Positions 1-5,480 of a stretch of 10,532 nucleotides of DNA are shown in pieces. Position numbers and translations under genes: made by a program. The DNA is taken from contig CAYGYY010000071.1 in NCBI GenBank assembly GCA_964354265.1, forward strand, positions 1-10,532, in the 5' to 3' direction. The number at the start of each line of letters is the position of its first letter. The stretch's first letter is position 1. The stretch is from Fen731 sp964354265 (GTDB lineage: Bacteria > Actinomycetota > Humimicrobiia > Humimicrobiales > Humimicrobiaceae). The notes below the pieces were generated by a model. That model was not told the origin of the DNA and did no database searches. It saw only the letters and a list, made by a program, of their open reading frames with translations.

Positions 1-16
1 ATAATGGAAAATTCAA

Positions 17-1129
17 ATGAACGAACTTAAAAGCACAAAAGAAATGTTTGATGAATATAAAGGCAGACCCGATAAACAAAGGTTCCTTGATGCTTTAAAA
101 AGACGGCCAGTCGACAGGGTACCAAATTTCGAGGTCCTTATCGAAGACATCCATGTTGAAAAAATACTTGGACGGTATGCGGGAAACACCCTTGCTATTG
201 GCGGGGACCCGGCAAAAGGGGCAGGACAGGAAGGAAGACCCATGTATCCTGCTGATTTCATCGAGGTCTGTGAAACCATAGGCCAGGATGTTATGTGCTT
301 TGAGACAGGCTTCTGGACACCGTTTAAAAAGCGTGATGAAAACGGAAACCTCAAGCAAGTCACCGATAAAAGTGTAAAAGACCTGGCAGGTTTTAAAAAT
401 CTATATCTTGACAGTAATACACAGATAAAAAATGCAGCAGGATATGTCCTTGAATACCAGCAGGAAATAAGAAGCAGGGGAAGCAGGATAGGTATAGCGC
501 CCTCATATGGCTGCATAATGCAGACTCTATATGAATTTGTGGTGGGCATGAATGATTTCATGACGCTGGCCTATGAAGACCTTTCCCTGGTCGAGGAAAT
601 GCTTGAAGCCTCAACGGTTCATTTTGAAAAAATGACCGATGTGCTTGTCAGAGCGGGAGTGGATGCAATATTGATAGGTGACGACGTAGCATTCAAAAGC
701 GGCCTGTTTCTTCCGCCTAAACTGATGGCAATTATCTGGCTTCCCAGGATTGCAAGAATAATTGCGCCTGCAGTAAAAAAGAATGTTCCTGTACTTTTCC
801 ACTCGGATGGCAGGATAGACGACATAGTTGAGGGTCTTATATCTATAGGAGTCGATGCGATCCACCCGCTGGATCCTTATGCAATTGATTACAGGGCCTA
901 TAAAAAGCGATTCGGCAGCGCTGTTACCCTTGTAGGGAATGTAGACATTGAATTCCCGCTTTCAAAAGGGACGCCTGCAGATATAGAGAAAGACGTCAGC
1001 ATGCATATGGAAGTGCTAAAGCCTGGATACGGCTATATTGCAGCATGTTCTCATTCTATTGTAAATTATATACCCCATGAGAATTTTATAGCCTACATAA
1101 ATGCAATACATGAGTACGGTGTTTATTGA
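17..1129 (+). CDS. URO-D-superfamily protein (COG0407-like, corrinoid methyltransferase-related)
   Basis: This is a complete 370-residue protein of the uroporphyrinogen decarboxylase / MtaA-CmuA methyltransferase superfamily, a TIM-barrel fold, cytoplasmic. Visible hallmarks are PVDRVPNFE near residues 31-39, GDD at 221-223, H-S-D-G at 262-265, HPLDP at 283-287, GNVD at 307-310 and C-S-H-S at 344-347, ending in GVY. Zinc-dependent corrinoid methyltransferases carry H-x-C-G at the 262 site and a later Cys. Here the His and a Cys (C344) remain, but the first Cys is Asp264. It is therefore not HemE, and methyl transfer is unproven. The start is bounded by an in-frame TAA at 2-4, so ATG 17 is the first ATG; its ribosome site is weak (GGA at 6-8). 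The ATG lies in an ATGA, so an upstream gene could overlap it, but too little sequence is present to tell. It closely resembles the partial gene at the right edge. The substrate is unknown; a sugar derivative is inferred from context. Confidence 0.85.
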   Translation: MNELKSTKEMFDEYKGRPDKQRFLDALKRRPVDRVPNFEVLIEDIHVEKILGRYAGNTLAIGGDPAKGAGQEGRPMYPADFIEVCETIGQDVMCFETGFWTPFKKRDENGNLKQVTDKSVKDLAGFKNLYLDSNTQIKNAAGYVLEYQQEIRSRGSRIGIAPSYGCIMQTLYEFVVGMNDFMTLAYEDLSLVEEMLEASTVHFEKMTDVLVRAGVDAILIGDDVAFKSGLFLPPKLMAIIWLPRIARIIAPAVKKNVPVLFHSDGRIDDIVEGLISIGVDAIHPLDPYAIDYRAYKKRFGSAVTLVGNVDIEFPLSKGTPADIEKDVSMHMEVLKPGYGYIAACSHSIVNYIPHENFIAYINAIHEYGVY

Positions 1130-1208
1130 TTATCGGGTGATTATGATTTTTATATGATTATTTATTCGAACCGGTCCAATGATTCGGGTGAAATCAAGAG
1201 GAGAAAAC

Positions 1209-1228
1209 AAAAGCAAGTCAGCTTTTTT
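1209..1228 (+). terminator. possible weak intrinsic terminator after the first gene
   Basis: A 6-bp stem (AAAAGC 1209-1214 with GCTTTT 1221-1226) and a 6-nt loop AAGTCA run into a tract of six T (1223-1228). Shape and position, 80 bp after the stop of the first gene, fit a terminator. However, the stem has only two G:C pairs and part of the T-tract is used in the stem. It is a candidate only. Confidence 0.3.
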
Positions 1229-1238
1229 ATAAAAAACG

Positions 1239-1251
1239 TGCTCTTTGACAA
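1239..1251 (+). promoter_or_regulatory. boxA-like sequence / TTGACA element
   Basis: TGCTCTTTGACAA differs at one base from the E. coli rRNA-leader boxA as I recall it (TGCTCTTTAACAA), the site bound by NusB-S10. The same stretch contains a consensus -35 hexamer TTGACA (1245-1250), but the base pairs 17 nt further on (TATTGA, 1268-1273) make a poor -10. It lies about 110 bp before the regulator gene. It could be an antitermination element, a promoter half, or chance. Confidence 0.25.
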
Positions 1252-1291
1252 TTAAATAAAGGAAACATATTGATTATTTCTATAAATTTTG

Positions 1292-1312
1292 TACAATATT
1301 GTAAAGTTTTAC
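1292..1312. promoter_or_regulatory. candidate operator: overlapping palindromes upstream of the DeoR gene
   Basis: TACAATATTGTA (1292-1303) is a perfect 12-bp palindrome. It overlaps a second near-palindrome, GTAAAGTTTTAC (1301-1312), which is perfect except for the central two bases. The pair covers the -35 element of the likely regulator promoter (TTTACA, 1308-1313), so a protein bound here would block that promoter. DeoR-family repressors commonly regulate their own genes, so this is the best candidate for an autoregulatory operator. A 13/14 match to 1288-1301 recurs at 3823-3836 before the ATPase gene. Binding is inferred. Confidence 0.45.
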
Positions 1313-1336
1313 ACTAATTTTATCCTAATTTATATT
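1308..1336 (+). promoter_or_regulatory. likely sigma-70 promoter of the DeoR gene
   Basis: A -35 hexamer TTTACA (1308-1313, 5/6 to consensus), a 17-bp spacer and a -10 hexamer TATATT (1331-1336, 5/6) predict a transcription start near 1343, about 18 nt before the ATG at 1361. The short leader explains why no strong Shine-Dalgarno sequence is seen. The surrounding DNA is very AT-rich, which raises the chance of false promoter matches, but spacing and position are good. Confidence 0.5.
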
Positions 1337-1360
1337 AATTTTACTTAAGATTCATACGAT

Positions 1361-2149
1361 ATGGCACAATTTGTGTTTCCTGAAGACAGGCGAAATAAAA
1401 TAGTCGACCTTATAAAAAACAGCAATGGCGGTATTTCCATAAAAGAGATTGCAAAGCACATCGAAGTATCGCAGTCTGCGCTATATAAGGATTTGAACAT
1501 TCTTGAAAACCAGAGGCTTATACGGAAATCCTATGGCAAATTAGAGCTTATCGATTCAGGAGAAAAGCAGCATAATTTTTTCCTGAGCATGCAGAAAAAT
1601 ACAAAACAGAAAAAAGCTATAGGGAAGCTGGCCGCTTCGATGGTGGAAGATAATGAGACAGTATTTGTAGACGGCTCTACCACGACTTTTTATTTCTGTG
1701 AAGAACTTAAAAAACACAACTTAAGAAATATCACCCTCATTACTAATTCGATTTTTATTCCAAGGGAAATGATTATGGAGGATAATATAAACCTCATAAC
1801 GGTAGGCGGGATGGTCAACAAGCTGATAGGCACAAGTGATGGAGATATCTGGGAACTGCTTGTGAAAAACACTTTTTATGCTAACAAGTTTTTCTTTTCC
1901 TGCTATAGCATATCAACCGATATCGGAGTTCTTGACCCGATACAGAATGATGCAAAAATGAAAGCAATGTTTGCATTAAAATCCCAGAAAAACATTTGTT
2001 TGGCAGACAGCACAAAATTCCAACTTTACAGTTCTTTTAACTGGATAGGTCTTGACAAGATAGACACTATCATTTCCGATTCCGGGATTGGAAATGATAT
2101 TAGAGAGAACCTTATTAAAAAAGGCATAGAGCTGATAATAGCAGAATAA
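1361..2149 (+). CDS. DeoR-family transcriptional regulator
   Basis: This 262-residue cytoplasmic DNA-binding regulator has the usual family length (about 250). Residues 10-65 form an N-terminal helix-turn-helix (SIKEIAKHIEVSQSALYKDL). Residues 80-240 form the DeoR C-terminal sensor domain, recognisable by DGSTTTFYF (104-112, the phosphosugar-binding loop of the family), a GG at 149-150 and LADSTKF (214-220). Family members usually repress sugar operons and are released by a phosphorylated sugar intermediate. The recognition helix reads ALYKDL where most DeoR proteins have TVRRDL, so its operator may be unusual. Start ATG 1361 places the domain start normally; GTG 1373 is a less likely alternative. 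It sits just upstream of the sugar transporter, on the same strand, and probably controls it and itself. The effector is unknown. Confidence 0.9.
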   Translation: MAQFVFPEDRRNKIVDLIKNSNGGISIKEIAKHIEVSQSALYKDLNILENQRLIRKSYGKLELIDSGEKQHNFFLSMQKNTKQKKAIGKLAASMVEDNETVFVDGSTTTFYFCEELKKHNLRNITLITNSIFIPREMIMEDNINLITVGGMVNKLIGTSDGDIWELLVKNTFYANKFFFSCYSISTDIGVLDPIQNDAKMKAMFALKSQKNICLADSTKFQLYSSFNWIGLDKIDTIISDSGIGNDIRENLIKKGIELIIAE

Positions 2150-2160
2150 AGCATAAAAAT

Positions 2161-2227
2161 AATGACAACAATAACTGGAAAGCATGTAATAAAACAATGG
2201 AATAATAACCACAATAACTGGAAAGCA
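2161..2227 (+). repeat. direct repeat pair before the binding-protein gene
   Basis: ACAATAACTGGAAAGCA (17 bp) occurs exactly at 2168-2184 and again at 2211-2227, offset by 43 bp. The match extends leftwards to 24 bp with 22 identical (2161-2184 and 2204-2227). 43 bp is close to four helical turns, so two protein dimers could sit on one face of the DNA. The left part of the second copy, AATAACCACAATAA (2204-2217), recurs exactly at 3727-3740 before the ATPase gene. This suggests regulator sites, but could also be a small local duplication. Confidence 0.6.
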
Positions 2228-2285
2228 AGAAACAAAAAAGAGCATCCAGGAATTTTTAATATATAAAAAATATAAAAACAACAAG

Positions 2286-2339
2286 TTTATGCACTAAAAA
2301 TACCCTTACTGTCGAACCTATAATATAAAGGTGCATAAA
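2286..2339 (+). promoter_or_regulatory. promoter of the binding-protein gene flanked by an inverted repeat
   Basis: A perfect -10 hexamer TATAAT lies at 2319-2324, predicting transcription from about 2331. No -35 hexamer is recognisable at the right distance. The element is bracketed by a perfect 9-bp inverted repeat, TTTATGCAC (2286-2294) and GTGCATAAA (2331-2339), whose centres are 45 bp apart. The left arm falls near -45 to -37 and the right arm at +1 to +9. This fits an operator pair or an activator site that makes up for the missing -35. The regulator is not known; the neighbouring DeoR protein is the obvious candidate. Confidence 0.45.
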
Positions 2340-2387
2340 AACAAGACAAAAAAGTCAAAAAAGTGAAAAACAAACAAGGAGGAAAAA

Positions 2388-3554
2388 ATGAGTAAATTGA
2401 AAATAGCCTTAATTATAGGGCTGGTTTTCATTGTTGCAGCAGCAATGGCAATTATACCAGGCTGCGCTGCCGAAACAGCAGAAACAACAGCAGCAGCAAC
2501 AACCGCAGCTGAGACAACTGCAGCTGCAACTGAAGCTGAGACAACTGCAGCAGCTGAGACGACTGCAGCAGCAGGTGGGACTACATATGATGACTTCAGG
2601 GCAATGGCATTAGCAGGTGCGTATGAAGGTACGCCAGCTGCTGGCTTCACGCTTGCATTTGCCAATATCATCAAATCTTTCCCGTTCTGTACGTCAGTTG
2701 AAAACAACATAATTGAACAATGGGCGCTTGCAGGCGGTGCAGATGCAGACCTGACAGTTCTTGATAATGCCGCAGACCCTAACATTGCTATCCAGAATAA
2801 GGACATCATATTCAACAAGGACCCTGATGTGTTCCTTCAATTTCAGTTTGACGCAGAAATCAATGAACAGATAGCTGTGGAAGCAAAGGAAAAAGACATC
2901 TTCATAATTGCAATAGATGTCCCCGTTGGAGACTTCCCGTTCATGGGTGTTGACAACTATGGAACAGCAGTTTTGACAGGCGACTGGGCAATTGAACAGA
3001 TCGAGGCAACGGGCGGAATAGATAAGGTAGATCTTGTTCTCTATCAGACTGCCCCGACTGTAGGCGAGACAGTATTCTTAAGGATCAAAGGTTCAGTAGA
3101 CCAGATGGTTGCCAAATATGGCGACGACTTAAATCCTGATATAGAAGGCGGAAAAGGTGTCTGGGCTGTAGTTGATTCATCATCGACTGAAAAAGCTAAA
3201 ACAGATTTCCAGAATATCCTGGCAAAATATCCTGAAGCTAAAAACATAGCAGTACTCTGCCTCAATGACCAGAGCGCATCAGGATACCAGGCAGCAGCAG
3301 ATATTTCCGGAAGATGGGATGCTGAAAATACACTTGTCACGTCACAGGGTCTTGATGAACTTGGTATGCAACTGGTAAGGGATGGAATTGTTGATGGTAA
3401 TTCAGCATACTTCCCGGAAAAATACGGTGAATATCTTATCCCTGGTTCCCTTGCATATATGTTTGGCGGCGCGGAAGCAGTTCCAATGGAAATGTTTGTT
3501 GAGAACGTCATCATTACAATAGACAATATAGACGAGTACTACCCTGTTCAATAA
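2388..3554 (+). CDS. sugar ABC transporter substrate-binding lipoprotein
   Basis: This 388-residue protein of the periplasmic-binding-protein 4 / ribose-binding type captures the sugar outside the membrane and delivers it to the permeases. Residues 1-25 are a lipoprotein signal peptide ending in I-P-G-C, with Cys26 as the lipidated residue. Residues 27-64 are a flexible linker built almost only of Ala, Thr and Glu. The binding domain follows, with family hallmarks AIDVP...MGVDNYG (175-192) and LNDQSASGYQAA (292-303). A very strong ribosome site, AGGAGG at 2377-2382, is 5 nt before the ATG. Together with a hairpin just after the gene, it suggests higher expression than the rest of the transporter. 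The usual signature residues do not let me name the sugar. The binding protein lies first, apart from the ATPase and permeases by 335 bp, whereas many sugar operons have shorter gaps. Confidence 0.92.
   Translation: MSKLKIALIIGLVFIVAAAMAIIPGCAAETAETTAAATTAAETTAAATEAETTAAAETTAAAGGTTYDDFRAMALAGAYEGTPAAGFTLAFANIIKSFPFCTSVENNIIEQWALAGGADADLTVLDNAADPNIAIQNKDIIFNKDPDVFLQFQFDAEINEQIAVEAKEKDIFIIAIDVPVGDFPFMGVDNYGTAVLTGDWAIEQIEATGGIDKVDLVLYQTAPTVGETVFLRIKGSVDQMVAKYGDDLNPDIEGGKGVWAVVDSSSTEKAKTDFQNILAKYPEAKNIAVLCLNDQSASGYQAAADISGRWDAENTLVTSQGLDELGMQLVRDGIVDGNSAYFPEKYGEYLIPGSLAYMFGGAEAVPMEMFVENVIITIDNIDEYYPVQ
2508..2569 (+). repeat. internal repeats encoding the A/T/E linker
   Basis: The 17-bp unit GCTGAGACAACTGCAGC appears at 2508-2524 and 2535-2551, and with one change at 2553-2569. 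It encodes the repeated A-E-T-T-A-A stretch of the lipoprotein linker. Offsets of 27 and 18 bp are multiples of nine, so gains or losses keep the frame. Such tracts can change in length by slippage. Confidence 0.75.
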
Positions 3555-3607
3555 TTTAAGGCACATATGATTTACAGCCATAAATTAAACAGGTAATCAG
3601 TGAAATG

Positions 3608-3630
3608 CCGGGGGCAGCAAATGCCCCCGG
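3608..3630 (+). terminator. strong hairpin after the binding-protein gene (leaky terminator or mRNA-stabilising)
   Basis: A perfect 9-bp, GC-rich stem (CCGGGGGCA 3608-3616 with TGCCCCCGG 3622-3630) encloses the loop GCAAA. It lies 54 bp after the stop codon and is the most GC-rich point in its surroundings. No run of T follows (the next bases are AATAAGTTATAT), so it is not a classic intrinsic terminator. In other sugar operons such hairpins after the binding-protein gene protect its mRNA from 3' decay and lower expression of the permease genes; the same role is inferred here. Confidence 0.8.
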
Positions 3631-3830
3631 AATAAGTTATATTTATAATTATCCATAATTCACCTGCTGATATTCAATATGGTGATTTGCAGCAATTGGC
3701 AAGAACTTTGTTTTTGAAAACTTTAAAATAACCACAATAAACTTATAAAAAGCTCATAAAATTTCATATAATACATGTAAGTGTATATTGACTTTAAAAA
3801 TTCATTTAAATCAGATTATAGATTTGTAAA
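3631..3830 (+). promoter_or_regulatory. intergenic control region before the ATPase gene
   Basis: No gene is seen here. It holds a perfect -10 hexamer TATAAT at 3767-3772 without a convincing -35, and a TTGACT (3788-3793) without a good -10. It also holds AATAACCACAATAA (3727-3740), an exact copy of part of the repeat before the binding-protein gene. AAACTTATAAAA (3739-3750) recurs before the isomerase gene (7539-7550). The transporter genes may thus have a second promoter of their own. AT-richness makes individual matches weak. Confidence 0.35.
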
Positions 3831-3836
3831 ATATTG
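3817..3836. promoter_or_regulatory. candidate operator shared with the DeoR promoter
   Basis: TTTGTAAAATATTG (3823-3836) matches TTTGTACAATATTG (1288-1301, upstream of the regulator gene) at 13 of 14 bases. Similarity continues leftwards (TATAGAT at 3817 against TATAAAT at 1281) if one base is skipped. A recurring site before the regulator gene and before the gene set it should control is what an operator for that regulator would look like. The site lies 54 bp before the ATPase start. Confidence 0.45.
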
Positions 3837-3866
3837 AACACATAAAAGATATTGAACATGTAAAAG
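3831..3866 (+). repeat. tandem 18-bp repeat just upstream of the ATPase gene
   Basis: ATATTGAACACATAAAAG (3831-3848) is followed directly by ATATTGAACATGTAAAAG (3849-3866), 16 of 18 bases identical. The array ends 10 bp before the ribosome site of the ATPase gene. The first unit overlaps the candidate operator at 3823-3836. It may be a double binding site for a regulator on DNA or a leader-RNA element. Confidence 0.65.
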
Positions 3867-3875
3867 ACCTGGATG

Positions 3876-3892
3876 AAAGGTGATGCCTTTTG
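3876..3892 (+). promoter_or_regulatory. ribosome binding site that fixes a TTG start
   Basis: AAAGGTG (3876-3882) lies 7 nt before TTG 3890, and an in-frame stop TGA at 3881-3883 excludes any earlier start. The next in-frame ATG is at 3926, too far away for this site. A six-codon reading frame, ATG 3873 to TGA 3891-3893, overlaps the TTG; whether it is translated is unknown. Confidence 0.6.
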
Positions 3893-5389
3893 AATGAACA
3901 GAACAATAATAATTATCTTCTGGAAATGAAAAACATTACTAAGAATTTTCCCGGCGTAAGGGCACTGGATGATGTTTCATTTTTCCTGAAAAGAGGTGAG
4001 ATACTCGGGCTGCTGGGTGAGAACGGGGCCGGCAAATCAACTCTTATCAAGATACTTTCAGGGGACTATTCACTGGAAGAAGGCGAGATGTTCATAGATG
4101 GCGAAAAGAAGGTTTTTTTAAACCCCCATGAATCCATAGCGTCAGGGGTAAGGGTAATTTACCAGGAACTCAATTCTTTTGACTCGCTTACGGTCGCTGA
4201 GAATATTTTTGCAGACAATATAATACATACCAGGCTTGGAATAGTAAACTGGAAAAAGATGAACCAGAAAGCTAAAGAAACCCTTCGTAATCTTGGTTCA
4301 AATATCGATCCTGCCGAATATGTGGAGAACTTAAGCGTCGGAGGAAAGCAGATAGTAGAGATTGCAAAAGCAATAAGGCGCAAAGCAAAAATACTTGTGA
4401 TGGATGAGCCTACTTCTGCACTTACTGAAAAGGATGTTGAGCACCTGTACGAAATAATAAAAAAACTTAAATCTGAAGACGTATCCATAATTTATATATC
4501 CCACAGAATAGAGGAGATTTTTGAAATAACTGACAGGGTTGTTGTGCTAAGGGATTCAAAGAAGGTAGGGGAAAAGGCAACAGCAGAAACAAACCGTGCA
4601 GAACTTGTACACATGATTGTTGGAAGGGACCTCTCAGAACAATATAAGAGAAGGGAAATAGCAAAAGGCGGTGCTGTATTTGAAGTAAAGAACCTTAATT
4701 ACCTTGAAAGGTTAAAAGATATATCCTTTACCATAAAAGAAGGGGAAATCGTCGCCTTCTTTGGCCTGCTTGGTTCAGGTACCCATACATTATTCTCGGT
4801 CCTTTTCGGCGACAAGAAGAAAACCTCCGGTGAAGTTTTTGTTGAGGGCAAAAAAACCGATATATACCATCCGGTAACAGCCAAAAAAAACAGGATAGGA
4901 TATATTCCTTATGACAGGAAAGAGGAAGGTATTGCTCTTGGGCTAAACGTCAAGCAGAATATAACATCTACTAACCTGGAAAACATAGGCAGGGGTTTTA
5001 TGCTTGACAGAAAGATTGAGAATTCGCATGCTAAAAACTGGTTTTCCAAATTGAACATAAAAGCGCCAAGCATTGATACTCCTTCAAAAAGCCTTTCGGG
5101 CGGAAACCAGCAAAAAGTCGTTGTAGCAAAATGGCTTGAGAAAGATTCAAAGATCTTTTTAATGAGCGAGCCCACCAGGGGGATCGATATTGGCTCAAAA
5201 GCTGAGATATATGAGATAGCAGAGAATCTTTGCACCCAGGGCGCTTCTGTTTTAATGGTATCCGGTGAACTTCCTGAGATACTGTCAGTGTCTGACAGAG
5301 TGATAGTAATGAAAGATGGAAAAATTGTCGGCGAATTTATCACAAAGAACACTTCCCAGGAAGAACTGATGCATTATGCTTCAGGATAG
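3890..5389 (+). CDS. sugar ABC transporter ATP-binding protein (two ABC domains, RbsA/MglA type)
   Basis: This 499-residue cytoplasmic ATPase energises sugar import and, as usual for the family, has two fused ABC domains. Domain 1 is canonical: Walker A GENGAGKST (43-51), signature LSVGGKQ (148-154), Walker B ILVMDEPTS (168-176) and the switch His in SHR (H205). Domain 2 has a degenerate Walker A (GLLGSGTHTL, 292-301), a good signature LSGGNQQKV (402-410) and Walker B LMSEPTRGID (424-433). The last has Ser426 where the usual Asp stands, and there is no switch His (SGELPE). A degenerate second site is normal for the family, so only the first site likely hydrolyses ATP; the Ser is a further departure. 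The start is TTG 3890 (see the ribosome site). It is followed 91 bp later by the first permease. Confidence 0.95.
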   Translation: MNEQNNNNYLLEMKNITKNFPGVRALDDVSFFLKRGEILGLLGENGAGKSTLIKILSGDYSLEEGEMFIDGEKKVFLNPHESIASGVRVIYQELNSFDSLTVAENIFADNIIHTRLGIVNWKKMNQKAKETLRNLGSNIDPAEYVENLSVGGKQIVEIAKAIRRKAKILVMDEPTSALTEKDVEHLYEIIKKLKSEDVSIIYISHRIEEIFEITDRVVVLRDSKKVGEKATAETNRAELVHMIVGRDLSEQYKRREIAKGGAVFEVKNLNYLERLKDISFTIKEGEIVAFFGLLGSGTHTLFSVLFGDKKKTSGEVFVEGKKTDIYHPVTAKKNRIGYIPYDRKEEGIALGLNVKQNITSTNLENIGRGFMLDRKIENSHAKNWFSKLNIKAPSIDTPSKSLSGGNQQKVVVAKWLEKDSKIFLMSEPTRGIDIGSKAEIYEIAENLCTQGASVLMVSGELPEILSVSDRVIVMKDGKIVGEFITKNTSQEELMHYASG

Positions 5390-5480
5390 TTATCCAGCTG
5401 TTACCGGATTTTTAGGAATTGCAATTATGGGCTATATTTTAAGATTTTATATATATTTCTAGCAAACGAAAGGTTTTTAA

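Noticed and set aside
17..1129. True uroporphyrinogen decarboxylase (HemE) of haem synthesis
   Set aside because: The context is sugar transport, there are three paralogues, no other haem gene is present, and the H-S-D-G block and other landmarks fit the methyltransferase-like branch rather than HemE.
1130..1240. tRNA-like sequence (TTCGAACCGGTCC)
   Set aside because: On neither strand can a cloverleaf with acceptor, anticodon and T arms be built; only the TTCGAA-like string resembles a T loop.
2161..2227. Insertion-sequence ends or attachment sites
   Set aside because: The repeats are direct, 43 bp apart, with no transposase or integrase gene anywhere in the window.
2431..2613. Gln/Leu-rich plus-strand frame inside the lipoprotein gene
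   Set aside because: It is the other reading of the CAG/GCA-rich linker DNA, with no ribosome site of its own.
2318..2818. Long minus-strand frame of 166 residues opposite the lipoprotein gene
   Set aside because: Its Ala/Val/Ser-rich composition is simply the antisense of the repeat-built linker, and it overlaps a well supported gene and its promoter.
3831..3866. CRISPR array
   Set aside because: Only two 18-bp units in direct tandem without spacers.
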